Below are positions 15,201 to 27,495 of a stretch of 64,000 bases of DNA, piece by piece. The stretch's first letter is position 1; every line of letters begins with the position of its first letter. Origin of the DNA: Phytoseiulus persimilis (lineage: Eukaryota; Arthropoda; Arachnida; Mesostigmata; Phytoseiidae); NCBI GenBank assembly GCA_037576195.1, contig CM075104.1:12850211-12914210 (forward strand), written 5' to 3'. The notes beneath the pieces were generated by a model. That model made no database searches, was not told the origin of the DNA, and saw only the letters and a list, made by a program, of their open reading frames with translations. Position numbers and translations under genes: made by a program.

Positions 15201-18200
15201 GGAACGAGGAACACAGTGCAGCTTTTGACTGCTGCCGGACAACGCTTAGAGACAATCGAAAGCTTATCGGGCAACAATTCCTTTCAGCGCGCAGACAGCT
15301 GGTACACTTTCTTCGTTTTCTTATTATCTTCGTATTCTTGGTTCAAATAATGCTCGAAGGCCTTCGCACAAAAGCGTCGTCTCTTGTCGAGGCCACGGGT
15401 CAGTCAACTCTTCCAGCTGATGGTATCGGTTGCATGCGGTATGCCGTTACGGGTACGAGCTCCCGAACGGCTAGGTTTTGCGGCGCGTTTAGCGAGGTCG
15501 ACCGTCAGCTGACAGAGAGTTGATTTTTCGTCGGATCGACTCCACTTCTGAGCTCCAAAACATTCTCCCCGGGATCCCTCGCGGTAGGGAATCACATAAC
15601 CCGGAGCGTTCCGAGAATTTCGCGAATTATATCCAGTATCTCCAACACTCGAACAGTTGCAATCGTTACTTTCGGAATCTCAACTCGAGGTATTTATAGT
15701 GAGCCGCTTTCGAATCCATCTCATTGAACGCCAATCTGACTCCTCCACTTGAACCGGCTTGCTACGTCCATAACGTAACCGTTTTACTATTCTCGCCGTG
15801 TAACCATGCAACAACGCGTTGATCATCTTGTCGGCCAGCCAGAAAGAGAGCGAGCGTCAATACTGGTAAGACATCAGGACGAGACGAACGTGGACAAGTG
15901 GTCTCGCTTAATCGGATTGGAAACAATCCCCAGCTTCCCTACTCGACTTGCCGCCAGCAGACAACGAGGTGGGGTAGGCGGTGGGAGTAGGGGACAGGGG
16001 GTGGGCATGTGAGGAAGGGCCTGACGAAGAAGAGGCATATTCAGATCAATCAACTAAAAGCTCCCCGGTCTTTCTTGCATAGCTCATATTGTGTGTTGGT
16101 CGTCTCGACTTCAAGGCTCAGGACACGATGAGAGGGCAAACAGAGAGCTGGCCTCTTGTCCTGTCTTGGCCGTCCAGTGCTCCTGCTAGCCCTCGACTAA
16201 CTCGGTATAACTAGGTTAGCGGAATTCGAAGCTTTCTACGGTGTGTGCATGGTAAACGAACGCATTTCAATTTGTTCGACGTTTTTACTTCCGAGTCAGG
16301 GAGTAGAAGAGGAGACTCCGAAACCGGTCTCCGCCGTTTTTGAAAACGTTTCATCTGCCTCCGGTGGCAACTATCCGTGAAGATGGCTACACAGTTGTTG
16401 TGACAATCGCATATGACTCTAAACGATCGTGTTTGACTTCCGTGAAGTCTTACGATGTGTTCTTCCTCTTCTTTGCAAGACGCTGAAGGGCGGCTCTGCT
16501 CAATCGGCGCATTGTGGTGGCCCCATTGCTTCATCGGGAGCGCTTCAAGCAATTCTAATTCGCACCTTATCCAGCGCGGTCCCTTCATGTCTCTCTTCGG
16601 AGAGAGTTTTTTTTTTCATCAGGGTGAGGCGCGACGACTTTGGACTGGTGTCGAATCGCGTTTCTTAGTGAGCGCTGGGCGATTGTCACCGTTCTGAGGC
16701 GCGAGCCAAGTGTGTGCTGGCAGTCAAGACAGCCATTGAGCCGGCTTAGCATCCGAGCAGGCAAGCGACCAGCCAACCAAATGGAATAAGGTCTGTTCGG
16801 ATCACGAACCTCTGGCCCACTTACACCAGGCAGCGTATGGGCACGCCCAGCCTAAACTAATTTCAAAACAGCCAGAACAACACCTTGCGAGATGTTATAA
16901 CGGACTATGTCGATATTCTCATCGTGGACCTGCCAAACGGATCGTCCAAGCAAACGCTCGCTCGAATAAAAGACTCCTGAACTATTGTCTGCTGTAGCCG
17001 CAGCTTGTAAATACACGCTGTCGTCGGTGTCAATCACAATTATGGAAGGGTGTCGGCTAGAAGGAACGAGAAGTGGGTCCACACGCTCTGATAAACTAGT
17101 TGTCCATCTGAAACTCAACTTCGTAGAGCGTTCGAAATCTGACGCCGCTTCGGCAGGTGCCAAATGCCTCCGACGCCTACTCGCGGAGAGCGACCAGCTA
17201 CCGGATGCCCCAACTTGATGTCGAACGAGGAGTCCTCGAGGAGCGGGCTGATTCAAAGCGTGGAGGAATATGATGACCTCGATTCAACCCTTGATTCGTA
17301 GGCAAATACCGCAGGAGTGCCGGTTCGCTGGTCTCTGGATGATTGCGTTCGATCTTGTGGCCATGATCTGTGATCTGGAGGTCGGGAGTAAGCAACTCCA
17401 TGTGGAGCTCCGCGAGGATAATGCATTAATCACACGAGAACGTTCAATCGACATTTTCGAGATTGTTTCGAGACAGACGTTTCGCGCTCCGCAGTGCGAA
17501 AACTCCTCTGAATGAGCCCGCAGTTTTTCGCAATATTCAACCATCAATTTGAAAACCCTAAAGCAATTCATATTGAAACTGATGAGATATTAAGTCTGAG
17601 ATCGGATATCAGAGCTTGTGTAGGTCCACAGTGTTGATGTGAATCCACCCAAAAACTGGACCCTTATCCTGGATTTCGTTTCGTCCGGAGGTTCCGAGGC
17701 CCTGCAATCAGTTGCCGGCCGCTTCCACAGAAAAATCCACTGACCCTTGCCTAACAATACGTTGTAGCTGTCGCTGGGGTTAGTTAGGCATCAATGGACA
17801 GCTGATTATAGCGACGAGCTTATATTACCCTGTCACCGTGCACTCAACGATTCCATAGCTAGTTTATGGCTCAGCCGACGTCTTCGCGTCATCATAGTCG
17901 AACATAAAGAAAGGTGATTATTATTATCATCACGGCAATCAAAGTGCTGGGATTGACAACGGTGACGATGATGAGTGAACATCTCCAAGACAGAAATCTT
18001 GAGTCGTTGGATGTTGTCAAGAAAGAAAGAGTCAAACATATTCACAATTCGCGGCAGTCGTGACCGAAAGCCGTAACCAATGGCTAAGTAGTTTCAAAGT
18101 TGGCTTTGTTGTCCAAACAGAAGCGGGGGAACCAGCAAGAGAAATAGAAACAGAGGCAACAGCCGCAGCATTGAACGTTGTCAATACAACAACGATTTCT

Positions 18201-20694
18201 GATGATATCCAGCGTCTTCGCCGTGTTGCGGTCGCGCCGTCCCTCCCGTAGTTGACGTCGAAGCTGGCTACAACGGTATGGCGAGCAGCCATTTTTCAAC
18301 AAAGTCACGTTGTCTTCGGAGGCGACAGGTGTGTTATCTCCGAATGACGACGGAAGCAATAAAAGGCGAAAAGGCAAGGCACAAGCCGGTGGTAGAAGCA
18401 AGATGAGAATCTCGCATTGAACAATTACCCGCTGTAAGCATTCCAACCTTTGCCAGACTTCTGCCAGACGATCGGAGTCGTTAAGGACGGACCCTGCTCC
18501 GCTGCCGGAACACGGTCCCTGTGCCGACTCAGGTGGAGATTCGGGTTCGGAACAGCGTCAACAAGCCAGTCTGTTCAGACGGGACGGCAGCCCGGAGGAG
18601 ACCTCTTCCGTTCAGAAGGCAGCAGAGAGGAAAACACTCGAATGATTATCAATTCAAAAGCAAAAATGACTTTCTCAGACAGCGTTTCCCGTGGACGCCC
18701 ATCCGCAGACCGACGATTCTGTGGAGAGCCCCGGTTTTATCTGCTCCTTTGGCTTTGAGCTAGCGGTTCGCAGCAGCCGAAGAGGCACCTCGCATTGTAC
18801 AGCTTGACACCTGAGACGGGGAAAGCCGGAGGATGCGGGCTTGGAGGAAAACGAGTGCACGCCGAACAAGAGTTTGTCTCCACACGTTGCTCGCTGCATT
18901 CCATGTCAGCGGGAGCGGCAACACCTACGACATGAGATCAAGCGACGATCGTCGAGGGCGACTCGAAAATTTGCCATTGAAAACTGTAGTTCTGTCTCCG
19001 CACGAAGCTCCGATTCGAGCGACGAAGGACGATGAGACGACCCGAAAGGGAAACAGGAGGAAAAAAGGAAGGCATCGTTCGTTGGACTTGGAATGACTTC
19101 AACAGCATTGTGTTGGCTGGGAGCTGACTCGCTCAACAAACGGAGCAGCGAGGAAAGTCCTCGCTGGCAATAGTTAGAATAAAAAAGAATAAAAAACAGA
19201 GGAAAAGGAAGCATATGGAAAAAACGTCAACACACAGAACCAGGCGAGCACGAATCAAAGCAATTGTTTCGAATGGGTTTATCACGCAGCAACCACAGCA
19301 GAAGCCCAAACAGATTCCGGCAGATCCGAAGTGACCTGAAACTACTGCGCTTCGAGGCGGGTCATGTGAGGCCAGCCAACCAGCCAGTTAACTGGCTCTT
19401 CGTCAATCGTTTAGGTAGGCAGACAGGCGGGAGGAGCGATGAGAGAACGAGACACATTACGCGCCCTTTTGCCCCTTTACGGCCACGGAAGCTTTGCCCG
19501 ACCGGCCGCCCTGTAAAGGTTCCCTGGTTGCAAGCGTCACTGGCGGCGGCTGCTTCGGTTTAGTCCGATGAACACGCACGAACGTACGCACGCACGCGAG
19601 CCGGCGAAGCAAGTCCTTCTTATCGAATACGAAGAGCTGTGGGATTAAAACTATTTTCGATTGGGTTTTAGTCTTCGAAGTCCGCCGGGCTTGAATGCCA
19701 AATTCCGCGGATGTGTCGATCGATTGCCTCGAGAATCGGTCTGTCGATCTGTTTGATTTTCGCGGGTTCGACGGATTCGTCGCCTTCTTCGGCCGCCGAG
19801 CCATCGCTAAAGAGGCGGCCGTCGCATTCGATTGAGTGATTTGATCGAAAACGAGCGAGCGGACCAGGAATACAATCAACGACAAACAGTGCAGCACAAT
19901 CAATGAGCGTGTTGGTGGCCCTTCTGACGATCTGCCGGCAGAGATTCTTACCGCCGACCGCGGTGGCGCGATTTCTGGTGCCGACCGGAGCAAAATCGCT
20001 GCCGTGTGGATGAATGATGCAGCCATCGAGGTAGAGCGAGCGAACCAGTCGTCCAGCCAAGCGAAGCTCACTCACGGTCACAATCTTCGACGAAACCCGT
20101 GCAGCACTTCACTCTTGTTCTCATTTTCCCTGTTGTTCGTGGACACTCTCGAGGCATACGTCACGCATTCCGCCCGGTGATCGCCACTAACTCGACACAG
20201 AAAGCGCTCGCGAAATTTCCACAAACAAACGAACGAAACATTCAGACACAGAAAACATTCCCGCTTCTCGTCATTGTCGTTCGTTCTCGTTGCCAACTTT
20301 ATATTGACCGAAGTATCGCCGTAGCTCCTCGAGCGGGAACGAAGTGTCAACCGGAACACGTGACTGACTGTCTGTCGCCCTGAAAGACTTGACATTCCCC
20401 GTGACTTCACCGAAACCACTCCGGAACAGATCCAGGAATTCGTTCAAAAGTCGCCCCGCTCCGTGAATCACGCACTCATCGCCAGAACTATCGCCACATG
20501 GTCGGAAATCAAAACACCAGAGAATCGTTCGGTGTCAAAGGTGGGAGCGTTCCTCACCCGACGGATGTATTTACAGTTCACACAGATGTCGCTTCGACAG
20601 AGCATATTCTTGATAAATAAATTTCACATTGCTTCCATATCACATTCAGTCCTGTAGGCGGTCAGATGTTCGTTTTCGATTCGCCGTCCAAACG
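6242..20694. other. Long stretch without a recognised gene
   Basis: Short frames only; the longest (148 codons at 7308-7754) has no recognisable feature. Weak coding-like pieces occur at 9.0-9.2 kb minus (SFAIRKWWGTPRTVARLLGG), 11.49-11.63 kb plus (SFIDDTINVRGIYEKYLG) and 14.6-15.3 kb plus, none with a coherent exon structure. Several 4-base-period tracts lie here. Some may be distal promoter or 5' or 3' UTR sequence. Confidence 0.45.
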
Positions 20695-22584
20695 TCACAA
20701 TTCGGTGCTGATTAGGTTCCGGAGCGGGGTTGAAGTCCGCGAACTCCCGTTCGTCAGCGGCGAGACCCGGCCCAAGGACGAGCAGGGCGAAGTTCCTGGA
20801 TTCCCGGACGAGGAGTCGCTTCCGAGCGAGCCCGTCCTGCTCACGGACCTCATCTCGTACCGCGCTTTTCCGTTCGGCTCGAGCAGCCGGTGATGGATCT
20901 CAGACGTCACTGTGGGTTTCTCTTTGGTTCTGCAGAATACTCGGATGTCGGTACGTACCTCATCGAACTTCCTCAGCTGTTCCTGCTGTTCTTGCAGCAG
21001 GTCGTCCGCCTCGTTCTTAGTCGACACCAGAAACTCATCGACGACTCTCGGTCCACTTCCGTTCGTGACGACGATGTTGTTGTTGATGCGATTGATGAGC
21101 GGCTGTCGTTGGCCGTCCGAGATCGGCTTCTTGAGGTTGTTCTTCAAGTCACCTCCCTCGGCGGTGAGGATGACGACACCTTCTCTTTTGCTGTGACTTT
21201 CTATCCTAGGAGCATCCTGCGTTTTGTGTGCCTTGCTCGTGTCCCGTTGATTGTGGCCTGCGAGGAGATTCGAATTGGAATCAGAGAACGAGGTCAGGAA
21301 GCGGTTATCGATGTCCCCCTTGATGCTGTCGTCCTCGCTTTCCGAGGAGCACTCGCTCGAGGCTTCCATGTCTTCGGGGGTTTCGTTGAGGAGATCTCCT
21401 CGCAGCTGCGGCTGGGCACGACTTCGGTCCTGCCGAGGTGGACCGACTTCGTCGATGGAGCCGTTTGTCTGAGGACCTTTCGACGGAACCCTCTGGGATT
21501 GCCGTCTCGAGAAGCGTTGGGATGGCCTGCGCTCGAACTGCACCGTTCTGCGGGGACGGGACCGCGCGGTTGCCTGCCACTCCGTTTTGCCGGAGTAGCG
21601 GAAGCGGGATCCCATTCGGAAGAGATTCTGTTTGAGGGCCGAATCCTGGGGAGGGGCTTTGAGACGGAAAAACGTGTGATGCTCGATCGCGCACTTCCAG
21701 AGGTGCTTCGCTGCTTTCTGGTTGAACAGACGAAACACGAACGTGTGCTCCTGCTCGTAGCCTTCGTCGTCGTCTTCAACGACGACGAGGGTGAGTTTTT
21801 TGTTCTTTATGTCCAAGCGCGTGATTCTCGGCCAGAAGAACAGTCCGATCTTTGTTGTACCTTCGAAGACAAGGATGCCGGTGGGCGTCAGTCCGAGCGA
21901 ATAACTGTAGCCGTCCTTCCCGAGCACTGTGTGCATGTCGACTCCGTAGAGCTCGAGCCACTTCGCCTTGCTCAGATAGCTGAGCTCGGCCTGCGCGGAG
22001 GTTTGGCCCCGCAAGCGCCGGAACGCCTCCAAGATGTCGACTTCCATTTCTTCCGTTTGCTCGGGACAGAAGCGAAACTCCGAAATGAATTCGGCCGTGT
22101 GGGTTTTCGGCTCGAAGTCCCCCAGCTCCGATTGCAGGGCGAAACCGGCGAGCTCGACCAGGGTCTCGTAGGGGCAGGGCAGCCTTCCGTGCAGCACGTC
22201 TTGCTTCAGCTGCAGGAAGAAAAGGTAGCGCGTGAGCTCTTCCCGGAGCAACGTGGGTTCCGGCGAGTAAAATTTCACCTGCATTCGGAACGTGTAGGGA
22301 GGCCCTATGACATTCTGTTTCCGAACGCATTTCGTTGGGTCGAGCCAATGATTGACGTTGTAAGCGTCCGTGAACTGTAGGCCGAAGTAGTCTTTCTCGA
22401 TGAGATCAATACTGTAGAACACCTGTTCGAGCAGAGTTTCCCCGAGCGCTTTTTTCGGCAGTTCCACGGTAAGATCCGCGCCATCCAGGAGCACCACTTT
22501 GCACAGGAGAGTGTGACTAGCATCGGGTATCGCTGAGGCCTGAGGTCCTCCTTTGGTCCAACGCTTACTTATGTAGCGAAAACA
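20695..22584 (-). CDS. yrt: FERM-domain protein, Yurt/EPB41L5 type (band 4.1-like 5)
   Basis: Cortical scaffold of the band 4.1 family; fly Yurt and vertebrate EPB41L5 restrain Crumbs and shape epithelial cells (family knowledge). Counting from the first in-frame position (22917), the FERM domain runs from about residue 135 to 420, with [17 protein letters not shown] in the middle lobe, then [24 protein letters not shown] and [19 protein letters not shown] in the third lobe. An FA (FERM-adjacent) region follows (about 430-475, [13 protein letters not shown] and [13 protein letters not shown]), then a long Ser-rich tail ending S-T-E-L, a possible class I PDZ ligand. About 628 residues, close to the vertebrate length. 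The whole gene is one open frame with no intron. No in-frame ATG precedes the FERM domain: the first in-frame start-like codon is GTG at 22917, and an ATG at 22585-22583 is one frame out. The 5' end given here is therefore provisional. The gene identity is secure. Confidence 0.9.
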   Translation of the reverse strand, partial: CFRYISKRWTKGGPQASAIPDASHTLLCKVVLLDGADLTVELPKKALGETLLEQVFYSIDLIEKDYFGLQFTDAYNVNHWLDPTKCVRKQNVIGPPYTFRMQVKFYSPEPTLLREELTRYLFFLQLKQDVLHGRLPCPYETLVELAGFALQSELGDFEPKTHTAEFISEFRFCPEQTEEMEVDILEAFRRLRGQTSAQAELSYLSKAKWLELYGVDMHTVLGKDGYSYSLGLTPTGILVFEGTTKIGLFFWPRITRLDIKNKKLTLVVVEDDDEGYEQEHTFVFRLFNQKAAKHLWKCAIEHHTFFRLKAPPQDSALKQNLFRMGSRFRYSGKTEWQATARSRPRRTVQFERRPSQRFSRRQSQRVPSKGPQTNGSIDEVGPPRQDRSRAQPQLRGDLLNETPEDMEASSECSSESEDDSIKGDIDNRFLTSFSDSNSNLLAGHNQRDTSKAHKTQDAPRIESHSKREGVVILTAEGGDLKNNLKKPISDGQRQPLINRINNNIVVTNGSGPRVVDEFLVSTKNEADDLLQEQQEQLRKFDEVRTDIRVFCRTKEKPTVTSEIHHRLLEPNGKARYEMRSVSRTGSLGSDSSSGNPGTSPCSSLGRVSPLTNGSSRTSTPLRNLISTEL

Positions 22585-22742
22585 TGTCGAACACGGCGGC
22601 GGCGGCGTCGTCGCTGCTGCTGCTGCCTCTGCTGTCAGCTTTCGGGAGCGATCATAGGCAACGCTTTTGCACAACGCGCCGTTGCATCGGAAGTCTCGAG
22701 TGCTCAGCTCCGCATGTTGGTCGAACACGTCCGTACGCACAA

Positions 22743-22759
22743 ACACACACACACACACA
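22743..22759 (+). repeat. (AC)8 microsatellite
   Basis: Simple dinucleotide run about 160 bases upstream of the FERM frame, in its probable 5' UTR or promoter. Confidence 0.95.
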
Positions 22760-23012
22760 GTTATCCCCGAGGAGTAGGAGCGATGGTCCTCCGCACCGTT
22801 CTGACTTCGGCACAAGCAGAAGGTGAATAAAATGGTGTCACGCTGTTCTGCTCTGGCAAGAGAGAGTGCGCCAGCCAGCCAGTCGGGCAGCCAGCCCGCG
22901 GGAGAAAGAGACGGCACTGACGGAAAGGGCGCGATTACGGGCTAACGGATCGTAGCTACGTCAGGTGCGCTGGCTCGGCTTGATTCCTCCACTACCGCCG
23001 ACTACGACGTCG

Positions 23013-23050
23013 TCTACGTCGACCGTCATGACAACAACAACAATGACGGC
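23013..23050 (+). repeat. CAA/ACG-rich low-complexity tract
   Basis: Imperfect trinucleotide run (GACAACAACAACAATGACGG and neighbours) that produces Thr- or Val-rich shadow frames on both strands. Confidence 0.6.
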
Positions 23051-25800
23051 ACTGCTGGATCGGGATGCTAGGACAGCGATGGCGACCACAACAACGGTAG
23101 CCGCGCCGAGGGAATCAACTATTGTTACCGAAAGACCTTCGGGGTGGGGCAACCTTCTGCGCGTAAATCTGTGTGACAAAGCAACTGGCTGTCCCGGAGC
23201 TACGCGGCGTTATGCTTCGTCCGATACGGGCTGAACTTCAGCAGCAAGTACAGTAAATCTCTGCGGATCTACGGCAGAGTTTGGAGCAGCACTTCAGGTA
23301 GTTCGGTCGGGATCAAACAGGTTCGACTTGCGTGTTTTCACGAGGCTCCGCGATTCTCTTCCGAGGAGTCCTGAAAAAGGCGACCAACCAGAAGCTCGTA
23401 ATCGAATTACAGCGCGGATAAGCCCGGCCGGCGGCGGGCTTGTATGTTGGGGGAGTTTCGTGTATCCATCCAGCTAATCTCGCTCTAAGTCGCCCGTGCT
23501 CCGACGACCGATCATCGAACCCTGAGCTGGCGTCCCCTTCAGCCAGCGGGACCGCTGGTGGTGTACCTGACCGACCGACGGACTGACTGCTTGCCAAGTT
23601 GGTGTCATGAGTGCAGCTCAGTTTGACACTTTCAATCATCAGCTTCACACTCCGCTCGTCGGACTCTGTAGGTGGGGAGACGAACGCGGGAAGTGGAGCG
23701 ACACAACACAAATAAGGCGAGCCAGCGCGTTGACGAGCGGTCGACAGAGAGGAATTGAATCTGTCGATCAGAACACTCCGATACTTTGGAAGCTCGAGCC
23801 CCTGGATCGATGGCTATCGGCAGGTTGGAAAACCAGATGAAGTCTATGATGAATCCGCGAGGGTGCGTGATGTGCGCGGAGAGTCCGGAGGAAGAGACGG
23901 CTCAGAATTTTTTCGGGGAGCGGTCGAAAGGACCCGATTTCAGATCCTGGAAACGTTCCACGGATGCTCCGTGAGTTGAGCCGGGACCTGCGGATCATAA
24001 CACCAGAGCCCCGGCGATGATGACTGAGGCGGCCGTATTGTTTGTTTGAGAAAAGCTCCGCTGTCCGTTCTCTTCGGGTCGGCAGTCTGTTCAAAAGAAT
24101 CAATTTAGAACGAGACGGGACAACACGGGACGACTTCGCGGTCACAGGCACACATGATACGCCTGGGAGTTCTTCGTCCGAACTTTTTTACGAAGCAATC
24201 GATCCGAGCGTTTGACCCTTCGTAAATAGTTTAGTCGCTCTCGCCGCTCTGCCGCCCGTCGATAACCAGAGAAGTGGTCAATCCGACCCCGGCTGCGCCA
24301 TGTCCGAACGCCAAAAAGCACTGAAGCAACCAGCATTCCTCAGCAGAGGTGTTAAATGCTCCATTTGCGCGCGTTGAGCATTTTTCGGACGATGCTACGG
24401 CAAGAAATCAGCCGAGTTGAAAGACGCGGCTACGCGCGGGTCTCGCTTCGGAGCTTATTGGAGAACAGAGGATAAATTGAAAAACCACTGAAGCCCACAA
24501 TGGTGACTCCAGTGATTCCGCCAAAAAACTCCACCACGCACCGACCGAAATTATGTGGACGAGCGCTTCATTCGTCGCGAAACAAGTGCAAAAACCTCAC
24601 GGAAGCTTCACTCGTTTCTCCTGCCGTCCCTCGGCGCCGTGTCCGCTGATGCAGAAATCTCGGGGCCGGTTCTCCATTGTCTCCCCTAAACCTCAGCTGA
24701 GACCGTCCGCGGTTTATTGGAAAGTTCCAGGAGAGGCCCGGGGGAGGGGGGGGGGGAGGTATCTGGTTCCGGATCCTGAGCTCGGAGGAACGAGTCAGGC
24801 CAACAATGTTCGAAAATCTCGCTCGGTGCTCGAGGAATTTTCCGATTTACGTCCTCTTACCGATGACACTCCGAAGACTCTGATCGAAAGCTCTGCCGGA
24901 GTGCCCCCCCCCCTCCCCCATTCCAGAAACACATTCACTACCATCGAGTGAGCAGAAGTCGGAGGGACGAACGATCGAGAAACGATCCGATCGGTTTTTT
25001 TTTCCGAAGGCACCGTCTAGGACAGGTCGTTGTGGTGCGGATGTTCCTTTCTTGGCAGCGGCGGGTGCTTTTGTAAGAGTGTGCAAGCGTGCACAGAGTG
25101 TGTTCGGTTCATTCGAATCCCTTGCGAGCGAGCGAGTGTAACCTCTTCTTCGGGGACGACGGGAGCCCACTCACTTACAGACCACAAATCACATTGCAAT
25201 TACTTTAGCTCGTGCTTCTCGTTGCTCGCTCCTTCCCAGCTGCCGCTCTCGCCCGACATCTGTGTGATCTCCGTGCGCCTATGAACTGAGTGTTCGACCG
25301 GCGAAAATATTCTCCTTCCCTGGCTGGCCGAGGCATGGCTACTGGTGTTGTATACATTGGCTGGTTCAGCTCAGGAGCTGCCTGGCTGGATCTGAACTCG
25401 CTCTCCGGGTTAGGGAAGGATCCCGAGGCGCAGTGCGGTACAAAGGACCAATGTATGCCGAGCCACCTCCTGACTGCATCGACATCCTGTCGCACCATAT
25501 GCGTCAGGTAATCTCACCTAGTAGCCGCGGCAGTAACAGATTTTTATTAGCGCTTAGGTGACTTGAACGCGCCCACGCTGTATCATTGAAGGTGTCGACT
25601 GGCCAATGTTGTTATCGACTGTGTCACCGGTGCGCGCCACACTCCGATCGTGGACGCACGAGGCGATCTCGTTCGGAAACTGAACGCTTCAGCCGCGCGC
25701 GCTTCTTGTCAAATCACTCCGAACTCAAGGCGAACAGGACCGATATTGAAAATCCCACAACTCGGCAGCGCATACGCGGGAGCAGGGAGCGCGAACAAAT

Positions 25801-26259
25801 TCAGCTCCAGCAGCGCTTCATCACAGGAACGAACGGGGAAGAAAGGCAGCGACAGGCGGAGTGCTTTCCTTCTGGCTTCCCTTGTCGGTCATCGCGGACG
25901 GGTCGCCGATCCGCAGCTCCGGTCTCAATCGGTTTGCTCTGGGTGAACCTTGGCCTCCTGGGTGGCCTTCGCGATGGCACACAGATGAGCGTGAGGATTC
26001 CCAGAGCTATGAAGAAAAAACTAATGATCATATTAGCAGCGACAAGTGCAACAATAATTACGAGCGATAGAAACACGATCGTGCATGGTTGGCTAATAGG
26101 TGCTCTATTGATTAGTGCCATCTCGCTTCGAATCTCATTCGGCCTGTGATAGGAGGTGGGTCCTTTGACGCTGAGCACGGTCGACTCATGGCCGAGGCCT
26201 TACCGGCGAGAAACGTGCTTCCTCATAAAATCACAGATCCTCGAGCCGTTGTTATCCAT
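25801..26259 (-). CDS. Small membrane protein, 2 exons
   Basis: Exon 1 is 26259-26204: an ATG in a perfect Kozak context (GCCACCATGG), 18 codons and two bases, then donor GTAAGG. The intron is 60 bases. Exon 2 starts at 26143 after CTATCACAG and restores the frame (phase 2). The product begins MDNNGSRICDFMRKHVSR, continues with a polar stretch, then has two adjoining hydrophobic runs (TIVFLSLVIIVALVAA and MIISFFFIALGILTLI), enough for one long or two hairpin membrane helices. A basic, proline-rich tail follows (SRRPPRRPRF). Unspliced to the stop at 25801 the protein is 132 residues; the tail could be cut short by another intron. Not recognised; topology and function unknown. Confidence 0.5.
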
Positions 26260-26279
26260 GGTGGCTCTGTCATTATTCG

Positions 26280-26669
26280 TTATCGGCTTGTTCGTAAGGT
26301 AAAATATCGGAAGCTTTCCGGTGTCTTGATTCGGTCGAGCTTGCGAATCGTCTCTTCGACCTGAATACGAATCTGTTGATTCGTGAGATTCGAACGCACA
26401 CCTCGAGTCTCGAAAAGCCGCGCGCTCGCCGCAGAGCCAACGGCATCAGTGACTGTGATCGGTCTCAGGTGTCGATGACTGCAAGCGATTTCTAGCGCGT
26501 CATCTACGAGGGCCGGGGTGAACGTTCCGCGTGTTTGTCGCGGGGTTCGCGAATTGTATGCAAATATCGTTCGTTGCCTGCTGTGATTCGATTGTTGCAC
26601 CGCCGTGAAATGTATCAAGAATCGCTTCCGCAAATTAATGGCGGCCAGTTGTTCCAGCCAGGTCGGCAT
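26280..26669 (-). CDS. Hypothetical 129-residue ORF upstream of the membrane-protein gene
   Basis: Open from ATG at 26669 to TAA. The C-terminal half looks coding (GTFTPALVDDALEIACSHRH, QQIRIQVEETIRKLDRI). It ends only 20 bases before the ATG of the small membrane-protein gene on the same strand, which is unusual for two animal genes; it may instead be part of that gene's leader, an upstream exon with an unseen intron, or a chance ORF. No family recognised. Confidence 0.22.
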   Translation of the reverse strand: MPTWLEQLAAINLRKRFLIHFTAVQQSNHSRQRTIFAYNSRTPRQTRGTFTPALVDDALEIACSHRHLRPITVTDAVGSAASARLFETRGVRSNLTNQQIRIQVEETIRKLDRIKTPESFRYFTLRTSR

Positions 26670-27495
26670 CGATACCAGTTGGAGGCAACTATGTCTTTGT
26701 TTCGAGCAATTTGCATCTTCTTGACAAAACTACGGCGGGTAACCCCTCCGCCAGGCACAATCAGGAACGAATTCGCGAGAACAGACTTCCTCTTTGCTCG
26801 GTGTGGAACTCGGCTCTGATCGCGGAAAACATGCGGGAAGCCAACAGTCAGGCCCATACTACCACATGCTCCTGTTCCACTGCGTGAGTTTGCGTCATTT
26901 CCCATCATTTTTCTGCCAAAAACCCGTGCGGCAATTCATCCATGCGGTCTCTAGTGGCAGGTTTGTTTGTGAGGTCATGTCCACGTTTGCGCTGGTGAGC
27001 GAAAGCAGATGGCTCGACTAGGATTAATGGTCGAGCGCTTTAGCACGTAGACGGGTTCTTGATTTGGAAGCAATATTGTTTCTCGATCAGTGTCTAAACG
27101 GGCGCCCTGACTGCCACATGTTGTAGCTTCCGGCGTTTCCCAGTGGCTCGTTCGAGCACAGGACAGCAGAGCCTGCGCAGCGTGAATTCACCATGAATTC
27201 TGAGTAGTTCGTTCGCCCGCTCGGCAGTCACCTGAGACCCGCCGGTCTTGAGACCCAAAATCATCATCTGATGCGTCCGAGCAAATTATACCGCAGCGCT
27301 TCGTCCCCGAAAGAACAAACGAGGAATTGATTCGAGATAGTCTCAAAGACGACACAGATGGTGACAGAAGCCCCGTCCTTTGTTTGTACTGAGCAGCAGA
27401 GGTGCCGAATGAAAAATAAACACCCCGAAACCACTGAGATCGTCTCACAAGTTGGCAGGTTCCGGGCTTTTCGCAATGTTAGTTGATGTAGGAGC

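Larger units (their letters stand above)
22586..25800. other. Upstream region of the FERM gene; no further gene recognised
   Basis: Holds the AC microsatellite, a CAA-rich tract and GC-rich 4-base-period tracts, as expected of a 5' UTR or promoter. A 132-codon frame at 24553-24951 has an ATG but no recognisable feature. Confidence 0.45.

Noticed and set aside
19457..20071. 204-codon minus-strand frame
   Set aside because: Begins with GTG, not ATG; basic low-complexity composition and no domain; likely non-coding sequence downstream of the FERM gene.
20890..22380. 496-codon open frame on the plus strand across the FERM gene
   Set aside because: It is the antisense shadow of the conserved FERM coding sequence; its protein has no recognisable feature and the long frame follows from the codon bias of the real gene.
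22585..22917. N-terminal 111-codon extension of the FERM frame
   Set aside because: It begins with GTG, is low-complexity (Ala/Pro/Thr-rich from repeats) and includes the AC microsatellite; it is more likely 5' UTR.
25586..26149. 187-codon plus-strand frame over the small membrane-protein gene
   Set aside because: The minus strand has a Kozak ATG, splice sites with matching phase and a clear hydrophobic segment; the plus frame is best read as its shadow.
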